A DNA stretch of 10,287 nt from CAYJAD01 sp964372165 (GTDB lineage: Bacteria > Desulfobacterota > Desulfovibrionia > Desulfovibrionales > Desulfovibrionaceae). The stretch spans positions 1 through 10,287 of the forward strand of contig CAYJPT010000085.1 of NCBI GenBank assembly GCA_964372165.1. The letters run 5' to 3'. This document shows positions 1 to 8,600 of the stretch, one piece after another. A program made the translations under genes and the position numbers. Below the pieces are notes generated by a model that made no database searches, had not been told where the DNA came from, and saw only the letters and a list, made by a program, of their open reading frames with translations. Each line of letters begins with the position of its first letter. The stretch's first letter is position 1.

Positions 1-1
1 A

Positions 2-27
2 CCTCTGCATAATTCATTATGCAGAGG
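2..27. repeat. Perfect 11-bp hairpin with TTCA loop
   Basis: CCTCTGCATAA at 2-12 pairs perfectly with 17-27 around a four-base loop. No T-run follows on the + strand, so it does not look like a + strand terminator. On the - strand the downstream side lies outside the window, so a - strand terminator cannot be excluded. The core TGCAGAG recurs at 264-270 and, inverted, at 191-197. Confidence 0.7.
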
Positions 28-98
28 CTCATGTCAGCGTTGGCATTAGCCAATGCGACCAAAAATCAAGAGTAGAGCTAGCTTTGCGCTGCTCTCGA

Positions 99-168
99 TT
101 CCCGTAAAGTTCGTAGACTCACTTAACGGGAACGCTGCGCGCCCGTTGGGTCGGTCTTGCCCGTTAAG
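99..168 (+). other. GC-rich island with mutually exclusive stems
   Basis: Positions 99-110 can pair with 121-132 (12 bp, one A-A mismatch, ten-base loop). The right arm (122-130) can instead pair perfectly with CCCGTTAAG at 160-168, and its core AACGGG also with CCCGTT at 142-147. Three CCCGT copies (101, 142, 160) thus compete for one partner. Such alternatives are typical of switching RNAs, but could also come from internal duplication in a repeat element. No known riboswitch consensus is recognised. The strand of any transcript is unknown; + is shown only because the operon lies downstream. Confidence 0.35.
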
Positions 169-287
169 CGATTGATTTTTGAGCCTTTTGCTCTGCACAT
201 TGTATTTTGCCATTGAAGTAATTTTGTAAAATTTAACAGCAAAATTATATTTGAAAATAATTGTGCAGAGCTCTCATGTTATAGCAC

Positions 288-317
288 TTGGCAAAAAGTT
301 GTTTTTTCAATTACTAT
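288..317 (+). promoter_or_regulatory. Candidate sigma-70 promoter of the operon
   Basis: TTGGCA (288-293, five of six matches to the -35 consensus) is followed after 18 bases by TACTAT (312-317, four of six). It is the best pair I see upstream of the first gene and would give a leader of roughly 130 bases. In such an AT-rich stretch chance matches are common; a weaker alternative is TTGCTT at 350-355 with TATTCT at 373-378. A 6-1-6 palindrome (TAAAAT G ATTTTA, 324-336) just downstream could be an operator, but there is no independent support. Confidence 0.25.
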
Positions 318-394
318 TTCGCATAAAATGATTTTAATTATCTATACACTTGCTTTGCAAATTAAACTGGAATATTCTGCACAAATAATCCGTC

Positions 395-414
395 AAATCC
401 ATCTGGATTTTTTT
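395..414 (+). terminator. Small terminator-like hairpin in the leader
   Basis: AAATCC (395-400) pairs with GGATTT (405-410) around ATCT and runs directly into a tract of seven T (408-414). The geometry is that of an intrinsic terminator, but the stem is short and AT-rich, so it should be weak. It lies 38 bases before the first gene, so it could end an upstream transcript or attenuate the operon. Confidence 0.4.
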
Positions 415-452
415 GTAACCATTTATTGTTTTATTTAATATAAGGAAACTCC

Positions 453-1025
453 ATGCCAAATATGATTAGCCGAGAAGACGCGCTTGAACTTCTAAAAGCA
501 AATACCAACGAAGCACATTTAATCCAACATGCCCTTGCATCAGAGGCAATTTTGCAAGCACTTGCCCGCCAATTAGGTGAGGATGAAATGGTATGGGGAA
601 TGACCGGACTTTTACACGATTTAGACTATTCGCAAACTGCCAACACCCCAGAAAAACACGGACTAATTTCAAAAGAATTATTGAGTGACAAGCTACCTGA
701 GCACGCCATTCAAGCCATTTGCGCACATAATGGTGAGATGAATGGAACAAAGCCAAGTACTAAGCTTGATTTTGCACTTCGTTGTGGTGAAAGTGTAACC
801 GGACTTATTGTTACGGCAGCCTTGGTGCGACCCACCGGCATTAGCGGTATGGTAGCAAAAAGTCTTAAGAAAAAAATGAAAGACAAAGCTTTTGCAGCAA
901 GTGTAAGCAGGGATAATATAAAACAATGTTCTGAATTAAATATGGAATTAGATCAATTTTTAAATCTTTCTATTCATGCTATGAGTGAATGTGCTGCAGA
1001 ACTTAATATAGCCAAAGGAGATTAA
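453..1025 (+). CDS. HD-domain hydrolase (HDIG-like), predicted
   Basis: A 190-residue cytosolic protein of the HD phosphohydrolase superfamily. These metal-dependent enzymes usually cleave phosphate esters or nucleotides; the substrate of this subfamily is not known to me. Visible signature: His22 and His26 near the N-terminus, the HD doublet at 55-56 in GLLHDLDY, His69 and His92. The later segment of the family (TGLIV.AALVRP, then a lysine-rich stretch and an FAA..SRD.I..C.EL block) is at about 116-163, so the protein looks full length. One oddity: where relatives usually have Asp before the TGLI segment (as in AADPLTGLI), this one has Glu113, possibly altering a metal ligand. Start: AAGGA at 442-446 sits six bases before ATG 453; ATG 462 is an in-frame alternative with poorer spacing. 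First gene of the operon; its stop is one base before the next start. Confidence 0.85.
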   Translation: MPNMISREDALELLKANTNEAHLIQHALASEAILQALARQLGEDEMVWGMTGLLHDLDYSQTANTPEKHGLISKELLSDKLPEHAIQAICAHNGEMNGTKPSTKLDFALRCGESVTGLIVTAALVRPTGISGMVAKSLKKKMKDKAFAASVSRDNIKQCSELNMELDQFLNLSIHAMSECAAELNIAKGD

Positions 1026-1026
1026 T

Positions 1027-2343
1027 ATGTCTAAATGCAATACACAGCCTGTTGATACAAATATTTCTTGCCTTGGGCCTGCAAAACTTGAATCACACTT
1101 ACCTTATGACACATGGGAAGATGATAAAATATTAAAAATATTTGTTGATGCAGAGCTTTGCCAAGACATTAAAGAACCTATACTTTTAGAATTTGAAGCC
1201 GCAGGACCAAGAAAAAAGCTATATTTTGACTCTACAAGAGCTAAGTGCGCCATTGTAACTTGTGGGGGGCTATGCCCTGGCATTAATGATGTAATAAGAG
1301 CCATAGTAATGGAAGCTCATCACGCCTATAATGTACCGGGTATACTGGGCTTTCGTTATGGGCTTGAGGGTTTCATACCTGAATATAAACATAAAGTTGA
1401 AGAGCTTACACCAGAAAGGGTTACAGATATTCATATGTTTGGCGGCACATTACTTGGTGCATCACGTGGGCCACAATCAGCTGAGGTAATTGTTGATACA
1501 CTTGAACGTATGAACATTAGTGCTCTTTTCGTTATTGGCGGTGATGGTACTATGCGTGCAGCTTCAAATATAAGTAAAGAAGTTGCAGCACGCAATTTAC
1601 GCATATCAGTTATTGGCATACCAAAAACTATTGATAATGACATTCACTTTGTATCGCAATCTTTTGGCTTTGAAACTGCTGTAGATAAGGCAACTGATGC
1701 CATTCAATCTGCTCATACCGAGGCATGCTGCGCTCATAATGGTATTGGACTTGTTAAACTTATGGGGCGAGAATCTGGTTTTATTGCCGCTCTTGCTACT
1801 TTGGCATTAAAAGAAGTTAACTTTGTACTTATTCCTGAAGCGCCATTTTCTTTACATGGTAAGGGTGGTTTCCTACCTGCTTTAAAGGAGCGTTTGCTTA
1901 CAAGAAAACATGCAGTAATAGTAGTTGCCGAAGGTGCAGGACAACATCTTTTACCCAAATCTGCTGTAACAGATGCCTCAGGAAATGTAGTACTTGGTGA
2001 CATTTCTACCTATTTAAGTGACGAAATAAAATCTTACCTTAAAAAAGAAAATGTTGGTTGTACCATAAAACTTATTGACCCAAGCTATATGATTCGTTCT
2101 GTACCTGCCAATGCTACAGACAGGGTATATTGTGGTTTACTTGGTCAATGCGCAGTGCATGCTGCCATGGCTGGTCGAACTAATATGGTGGTAGCCAAAA
2201 TACAAAGCCGTTTTGTACACCTACCACTAGAACTTGTCACCAAACAGCGTCGCAAACTTAATATACAATCTGACTTATGGCGCGCTGTTATGGAGTCTAC
2301 AGGACAGGGTCGACTCATATCTACAATGCAAACTGAAAAGTAA
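1027..2343 (+). CDS. pfkA: ATP-dependent 6-phosphofructokinase (long clade)
   Basis: Phosphorylates fructose 6-phosphate to fructose 1,6-bisphosphate, the committed step of glycolysis, in the cytosol. The 438 residues cover the whole PFK fold: CGGLCPGIN at 79-87 (nucleotide-binding glycine loop), GGDGT at 171-175, PKTIDND at 199-205 (catalytic Asp region), MGRESG at 246-251 (fructose 6-phosphate site), IPE at 269-271 and the DPSYMIRS block at 351-358. In this family Gly after GGD indicates ATP, whereas PPi-dependent enzymes have GGDD; Lys in PKTIDND is typical of the PPi-type branch, while classical short ATP enzymes have PGTIDND. The pairing marks the long ATP-using clade seen in spirochaetes and Desulfovibrio relatives. 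Length also fits that clade rather than the ~320-residue E. coli enzyme. Start supported by AAAGGAG at 1014-1020. It starts one base after the HD gene stop and ends nine bases before addA, so translation is probably coupled. Confidence 0.92.
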   Translation: MSKCNTQPVDTNISCLGPAKLESHLPYDTWEDDKILKIFVDAELCQDIKEPILLEFEAAGPRKKLYFDSTRAKCAIVTCGGLCPGINDVIRAIVMEAHHAYNVPGILGFRYGLEGFIPEYKHKVEELTPERVTDIHMFGGTLLGASRGPQSAEVIVDTLERMNISALFVIGGDGTMRAASNISKEVAARNLRISVIGIPKTIDNDIHFVSQSFGFETAVDKATDAIQSAHTEACCAHNGIGLVKLMGRESGFIAALATLALKEVNFVLIPEAPFSLHGKGGFLPALKERLLTRKHAVIVVAEGAGQHLLPKSAVTDASGNVVLGDISTYLSDEIKSYLKKENVGCTIKLIDPSYMIRSVPANATDRVYCGLLGQCAVHAAMAGRTNMVVAKIQSRFVHLPLELVTKQRRKLNIQSDLWRAVMESTGQGRLISTMQTEK

Positions 2344-2352
2344 TTATATCAT

Positions 2353-5300
2353 ATGAGTCAAGCACCGCATATGCGACAAGTGAAGGCTTCAGCCGGATCA
2401 GGAAAAACTCATGATATAACTGGGCGCTTTATAGATTATCTTGCAAATATTAATATTTGTGAGCATAAACCAAGTTGCGTTTTAAAGCATGATGCCAACA
2501 CAGGAAGTTGGGCTGACATTTTAGCTATAACCTTCACCAATGCCGCAGCTTCAGAAATGAAGGAGCGTGTGCTTGAACGCCTAAAAAAAATAGCTCTTGG
2601 TAAAGAGGTTATACAAGGTATTACACCTGCCACAGCTGAGGCATGGGTAAATACTATTTTACGTCAGTATGGTTCACTAAATATTAGAACAATTGACAGT
2701 CTTTTACACCGCATTGTACGCACAGCGGCACTTGATCTTGGCTTACCTCCTGATTTTGAAACCAGCTTTACCACCGATGAGACACTTGAGCCAATCTTTG
2801 ATGCTATGCTAGAGCGTGCGTGGCAAAAAGATGAAAAAATTGAAAAGATGTTGCGCGCAATATGCTATTCTCTATTCTTACGTGATAATAGCAGAGGTTT
2901 TGCCACCGGTACGCGCATCACAGATGCCATACGCCCGGTATTAGAACAAATACTAACAGAAAAACTACCAGAACTTAGCCCACGTCAAGACATTGAAAAG
3001 GCATATGAACATTTAGAACATAATTTTAATGAATTATGTTCACTCTTGTTGGATTTCATAGACAAAGAAAATCTACAAATTAAAAAAAATGTACGTGAAA
3101 CTCTTGTTGCATGTACACGTGGTGATAAAAAAGCACGAAAATCTTCTTTGCTCAATAAAAGTGGACTTTCTGAACTGCTCTATGCAAAATATAAAGACAG
3201 TGCCTCAGATGCTGCGCAAAATACTTATTACAAGCTATCGCAAGCCGCTCATATATTTGCAACAGACGGTCACATCTTAAAAAAAGCACTTGAATGGCTG
3301 CCCTTTGTACAATTTGCAAAATTATTAGCAAAGGATGTAAGCCATTTCCAATTACAGGAACATAAAGTACCAGCCGCAAGTATACCACTTCTTGCCAAGA
3401 AAATTTTAAACCTTGAATATGGTGCTGTGTCTACAGCTTTATGTCGGCTTGGTAGTGGGATAAATCATATTTTATTAGATGAATTTCAAGACACAAGCCT
3501 TGAGCAATGGGAAGCCTTGCGCCCTCTAGCAGCAGAGGCTTTATCTTGCGGTGGGTCATTAACTTGGGTTGGAGATATAAAGCAGGCCATTTATGGCTGG
3601 AGAGGTGGCGATTCAAGCTTGTTTGATGCTCTATGTCAAGAACAAGAGCTAACCTGTATGGTAAATGATATTAAAATGGAACATTTACCCACTAATTGGC
3701 GTAGTCGTGAACAAGTTGTTCATGCAAATAACAAATTATTTTCACCATTTGGTAATATAGACACAGCACAATCTGTACTAGGTGCCATACTATCAAAGGA
3801 CTTTCCAGAGCATATATTAAAAGTAGCAGCGCAAAAACTTTGCCATGCTTTTTGTGATGTTAATCAAAAAGTAAAACCGGATAATTATGCCGGTGGACTT
3901 GTAACTATTGAAGAAATATCAGCAGATAACAGTAACGAATTAACAGAAGCCGTAAAAAGCAAGTTATATGAATACATGCAAGATTTATGTGAGCGTCGAG
4001 CATATAGCGACATAACCATTTTAACACGCTCAAATAGTGGTGCTGCGCAAGTTGCCCAATGGCTTATGAGCTGGGAAATACCTGTAATTACAGAAAATAG
4101 CTTATTATTAAATACACATCCACTCATACAAGAAAGTATTGCTTTTTTGCACTTCTTAAATACATCGCATGATGATTTAAATTTTTGGACTGTGCTTAGT
4201 GGAAGTATTTTATCACCCTATCTTGGCAAAAAAAATTATAGCCCAAGCTTAGACGAGTTACATGATTGGCTACTTAAGCAAAGTAACTCTACCAACCAAA
4301 CTACATTAAGTTTTGAGTTTGAAAAACAATGGCCAGACTTTTGGGAAGATATTTTTGCACCTTTTTATAACACCTCCCAGCTTATAAGTCCCTATGATGC
4401 TATGCAAGAATGGTATCGCATTTTAAAAGTACATGAAAATTTTACTGAATCCCAAGTATTTTTACGTCGCTTTTTAGAAGTTTTGCATGGTGCAGCAGAG
4501 CGCGGCTATGCCACCCTAAGTACTTTTTTAGATTATTGGACAAAGCATGGAAGTGACGAAAAAGCACCTATGCCATCTAAAATTAATGCTGTTCAAGTAA
4601 TGACTATACATAAGTCCAAAGGTTTACAATTTAAGGTAGTTATTCTACCTTGGACAAGTTTTAATTTGCAAAACAACAATCCACCACCTGTTCATCATAA
4701 AGTTCAAGGCTTAAACGTACTTGCTCCACGCTGCAGCCAAATGGGTGATATATATTATAAAAATCAAGCAGAACAAGCTTTGGAAGCAATAAATGTTTTA
4801 TATGTTGCTTGCACAAGAGCTGAGGAAGAATTACATATTTTTCATACGCATACTAAAACCTTACTAAGAATGCAAAATTTAGCATGTGGCATAAAAATGC
4901 TTTTACCAATCTTAAACATGCAACTACCCGTAAAATTAGGTTTTAGCATAGAAATAGAAGATGAAAAACCACAGCAAAATCAGCATCCTAAACGTGATTT
5001 ACCTGCAAAAGAACAGCAAAGCACCATTAGTCATATTTCACGCCCTATGGAATGGCTTCCTTCCTTAAAATTATTTCGTAATCCGCTGGAAGATCTCATT
5101 TACAGTCCACGCTTGCGTGGTCTATTAACTCACCATTGCTTAGAACAATTTCAAAGTACAGGTGATGCCAAAAGTGATGCAAAACGTGCCGTTAAGCTTG
5201 GTTTGCGTACCTTCACACTACCCATTACACAAACAAAAACACTATATCATGAATTAGTACAAGCTCTTACTTGGTATGCAACCCTACCCCAAATACAAGA

Positions 5301-5622
5301 GTGGACACAATATGGTATACCAGAGCAAAGCATTATGGACCGTGATGGTATGGTGTACAGAGTGGATTTATTGCTTACGCCTTACGATGGTTATGGCTAT
5401 AGAGTTATAGAATTCAAAACAGGACTAGAGGACGATAAACATATAAAACAGCTACACAATTACATAAAATTGTTTAATGAAGTATCAAGCATCAATCAAG
5501 AAGCAATAGTAAGTTGTGAAGGCGTTTTAATCTATCTTGATTTACAAAAATGCAAAATGGTAACTGCTGAAAGTTGTAGCGAGTTTATAGATTTACCCAT
5601 ATGGAATAAGGCTGAGAGGTAA
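2353..5622 (+). CDS. addA: AddA-type helicase-nuclease (RecB-like, UvrD family)
   Basis: Motor and one nuclease of the AddAB complex, which unwinds and resects double-strand DNA ends for RecA-dependent repair. SF1 helicase motifs appear in order over 1089 residues: Walker A ASAGSGKT 12-19; motif Ia TFTNAAASEMKERV 60-73; Walker B/motif II LLDEFQDTS 374-382; motif III VGDIKQAIYGWRG 406-418; motif IV LPTNWRS 445-451; motif V VMTIHKSKGLQF 749-760; motif VI LYVACTRAEEEL 816-827. The C-terminal PD-(D/E)XK nuclease shows RG...H at 922-927, Asp1005, Glu1020-Phe-Lys1022 and QLHNY at 1033-1037, so both activities look intact. RecB is excluded by the AddB partner next door and absence of recC/recD. No good ribosome binding site precedes ATG 2353; ATG 2371 is also possible and would still keep Walker A. 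Starts nine bases after pfkA and probably depends on coupling. Confidence 0.9.
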   Translation: MSQAPHMRQVKASAGSGKTHDITGRFIDYLANINICEHKPSCVLKHDANTGSWADILAITFTNAAASEMKERVLERLKKIALGKEVIQGITPATAEAWVNTILRQYGSLNIRTIDSLLHRIVRTAALDLGLPPDFETSFTTDETLEPIFDAMLERAWQKDEKIEKMLRAICYSLFLRDNSRGFATGTRITDAIRPVLEQILTEKLPELSPRQDIEKAYEHLEHNFNELCSLLLDFIDKENLQIKKNVRETLVACTRGDKKARKSSLLNKSGLSELLYAKYKDSASDAAQNTYYKLSQAAHIFATDGHILKKALEWLPFVQFAKLLAKDVSHFQLQEHKVPAASIPLLAKKILNLEYGAVSTALCRLGSGINHILLDEFQDTSLEQWEALRPLAAEALSCGGSLTWVGDIKQAIYGWRGGDSSLFDALCQEQELTCMVNDIKMEHLPTNWRSREQVVHANNKLFSPFGNIDTAQSVLGAILSKDFPEHILKVAAQKLCHAFCDVNQKVKPDNYAGGLVTIEEISADNSNELTEAVKSKLYEYMQDLCERRAYSDITILTRSNSGAAQVAQWLMSWEIPVITENSLLLNTHPLIQESIAFLHFLNTSHDDLNFWTVLSGSILSPYLGKKNYSPSLDELHDWLLKQSNSTNQTTLSFEFEKQWPDFWEDIFAPFYNTSQLISPYDAMQEWYRILKVHENFTESQVFLRRFLEVLHGAAERGYATLSTFLDYWTKHGSDEKAPMPSKINAVQVMTIHKSKGLQFKVVILPWTSFNLQNNNPPPVHHKVQGLNVLAPRCSQMGDIYYKNQAEQALEAINVLYVACTRAEEELHIFHTHTKTLLRMQNLACGIKMLLPILNMQLPVKLGFSIEIEDEKPQQNQHPKRDLPAKEQQSTISHISRPMEWLPSLKLFRNPLEDLIYSPRLRGLLTHHCLEQFQSTGDAKSDAKRAVKLGLRTFTLPITQTKTLYHELVQALTWYATLPQIQEWTQYGIPEQSIMDRDGMVYRVDLLLTPYDGYGYRVIEFKTGLEDDKHIKQLHNYIKLFNEVSSINQEAIVSCEGVLIYLDLQKCKMVTAESCSEFIDLPIWNKAER

Positions 5623-5627
5623 CAATA

Positions 5628-8600
5628 ATGCATGCCTTTAAAATATTTAGCTGGCACAGCCCATTTTTACCAAATTTTATAGACTATGTATGTGCAGTGA
5701 CAAACAATACCCCGGGGCAAAGTGTTATTATTTTGCCACATGACCGCCCACGTCGCTACATTACTGAACTTTTTGCTCAAAAAAAATCTTTGGCAAAACC
5801 TTTACTATTACCGCGTATGATTACCATGAAGGAGGTTATTGACCTTTATTGTAATCAAAACACAAGCATTATGCAAAACGCCACGTTATTAGATCAATTG
5901 TTTCTCCTTTTTCAGTCAGTGCAACAAATTTGTGCCGATGATCATAATAACATTGGTCAACATTTTGCCAAAATGGATTTGGCGCATTTTTTACCATGGG
6001 GAATACGCCTAGCAAGCCTTTTTGAAGATTATTTATTTGCCAATTTAACAATACAAAATATTTATCATACTGAAGGTGAAGTATCAGCTCAAGCAGCAGC
6101 ACTATTAAGCTCGCTTGGTAAAATTCATCAACACTATCGCACTCTTTTACAAGAAAATAAATGGACAACGCCTGGATTAAGCGCCATGTATGCTGCTGCA
6201 TCTTCTGATATACCACGCTTATTTGACATTAAGGCAAACGAAAATAAACATGTTTTCATAGCAAGCTTTTTAGCACCACATCAAAGCGAAACAGTAATTT
6301 TAAAACAATTATGGCAAAAAGGCGCACATATTTGTTTACAATCTGACCCCAATCTTGTCACTACATTTGACACAAAATCAAAGCCCACAAAAGAAATGCA
6401 TTGGTCATGTACTTTTCATGCACGCATAATAAAAAAATGGAATGCTAAGTGTGAGTTATATCAGGATGACAAACATAACTCACCTAAAACACATTTTGTG
6501 TCAGGATACGATGTACACTCACAACTGCTCAGTGTTAAAGAGCTTTTATCAAGTGATGATGTAACTGCAAATACTGAAAGCTCTACTGCTATTGTGCTTA
6601 CAAAACCAAGTTTGCTAATACCAATGCTACATCATTTACCCAATAAAGATTTTAACATCTCCATGGGATATCCACTTGAAAAATCATCACTATTTACCCT
6701 ACTTGACTTTATTGTCACATTACACTCCGTTAATGTAAACCACGATAAGAGTTCAGATCTAAACGATCAAACATCACAACATAATATTAAATATTATTGG
6801 CGCAGTTTCTTGCATTGTATACGTCACCCCTACATACAAATGCTTAAAAGTTTACCCACACAAACAAAAGAAGCTGAAGTTAAAGGACAACCCATTCGTC
6901 CCATATTGCAGCATATGGAAAAAATTTTACGACATGGTAGTCGTTTTATAAAACAGCAAGATATTATAGACAAAACTTACAATGAATTAGGTGCAAAACC
7001 TGATATTACTTGGGATTTAGTTAATGATTTATTTTATGCTCTCTTAGATAATTTTGCTAATGTCACTACCCCAAAGCAACTAGCCCAAGCTATAATGCAT
7101 TTATGCCAGCTTTTACTTAATTATGGTTATGAAATATGGGAAAACGCCCCACTTAATGCCGAAGCTTTGTACCGCCTCATGCAACGTGTAATACCAATGC
7201 TTATGGGAAGTGCTCTAGCAAATGAACATATGCCACGTGCAACACTATTTGCATTAATGCAACAATTAATACAAGCTGAACGTGTACCATTTCAAGCTTA
7301 TCCCATAACCGGACTACAAGTTTTAGGTTTATTAGAAACAAGACTTTTGCACTTTGAGCGTGTTATAATAGTTGATGCAACAGATGATGCACTGCCAGGT
7401 TTTGCATCCCAAGATCCACTATTACCTGACGCATTACGCCATACCTTGGGTCTGCCAGATTCTGCATTGCGTGAACAAGTCATTGCACACAGTCTATATG
7501 CTCTTATGGCTTCAGCCAAGCATGTACACTTTTTTTGGCAAGAAGGCATTGGTCGTTCCAGTTTATTTGATGATAAAAAAAGCCGCAGCCGCTTTATTGA
7601 TACTGCAATTTGGAAAGAAGAGCGCGAGCTTGGGTATGTGTTAAAAAATAACGATGGGCCATTAAATACTGTACCTTGTGTGGTTTATCCCATTGAGCGC
7701 AAACCTCAAGAAATTGAAATTAGTAGTGACATGCGCAAACAAGTTCTGCAAATATTAACGCATGGTATTTCACCAACCGCACTAGATACATATATACAAT
7801 GCCCTCAACGCTTTGCTTGGCAATATATATATAAACTCAAACCTTTAGAAGAAGTTAATGAAGATTATAATCCCTTAGCAGTGGGAAAACTCCTACATGA
7901 TATTTTGCATAAGATATATAAACCGCTTGAAGGTACAAATGTTTATCAAGCTAACTTAGATACAGACCTTGTAGATGATTATTTTTATAAATGCCTAAGT
8001 AAGGCTGATTTACAATTACCGCCCGACAGTTTAATGATGTTGCAAATTGCTGCACCTTTACGTCTTAAATGGTTTTTGCAAAATCAACCAGAACTAACAC
8101 ATATATTAGCACTTGAAAAGACTCTACACGCACCCGTAACTAGCCTACATCCAAGCAATGCTAATCAGGTTTTTATGCTCAAAGGTATACTTGATCGTAT
8201 TGATTTACGTAATTTTAGCGGGAAAAAACAAGCCATAATTCTTGATTATAAAACAGGAAAACTACCTAAAATTAAACGTGATATATGGGAAGATGACACA
8301 TTTTGGCATGACATAAAGCTTTGCACGAAAGATAATGCAAATACATTGCTTATGAGTATTTCAGAAAATTTTTCATCCTTACAGCTGCCTTGCTATATAC
8401 AACTTTGTGCACATAATTATAAGTATCCGATTTTTGATGCGTCATGGGTCAACCTTGCAGAAAGTGGAAAGGAATTTGCACTGCTAGGTGACGATTTAGA
8501 AGAAGATTTACGTCATACAATTATTACAGAATGCATCCCACAATTATTAAGCTTTGTTTTAAATCATATGAGCATGGCACAAACTTTTGCCCCTTGTGAA

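Larger units (their letters stand above)
1..271. repeat. Foldback-type repeat or structured-RNA region
   Basis: No convincing gene. The stretch is unusually rich in inverted repeats. CTCTGCATAATT at 3-14 is matched in inverted orientation at 259-270 (11 of 12), so the block has near-terminal inverted repeats. Inside are a perfect 11-bp hairpin at 2-27, an 8-bp hairpin at 37-56, a stem at 74-95, a 12-bp stem with one A-A mismatch at 99-110/121-132, a 9-bp pair at 122-130/160-168, a 10-bp pair at 60-69/172-181, and nested pairs at 190-199/262-271, 204-210/239-245 and 220-225/228-233. Positions 121-170 are 32 of 50 G+C, far above the AT-rich surroundings. This fits a small non-autonomous foldback element (MITE-like) or a stable structured RNA; I cannot separate the two and recognise no named family. 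The left edge may lie outside the window. Confidence 0.5.

Noticed and set aside
2..27. Perfect hairpin as a + strand intrinsic terminator
   Set aside because: No T-tract follows the stem on the + strand.
97..133. tRNA-like arm around GTTCGTAGAC
   Set aside because: The stem is a single 12-bp hairpin with a ten-base loop; there is no acceptor stem, anticodon arm or cloverleaf spacing.
121..169. Integron attC-like site: ACTTAAC (fits RYYYAAC) and GTTAAGC (fits GTTRRRY) 49 bases apart
   Set aside because: The degenerate core motifs are easily met by any palindrome of this type. There is no cassette gene, no integrase and no typical paired inner L boxes.
3152..3388. Antisense and alternative-frame ORFs of 60-115 codons inside pfkA, addA and addB (e.g. 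3152-3388, 5869-6216)
   Set aside because: They lie wholly within genes with complete conserved motifs, have low-complexity or unrecognisable translations and no start signals.
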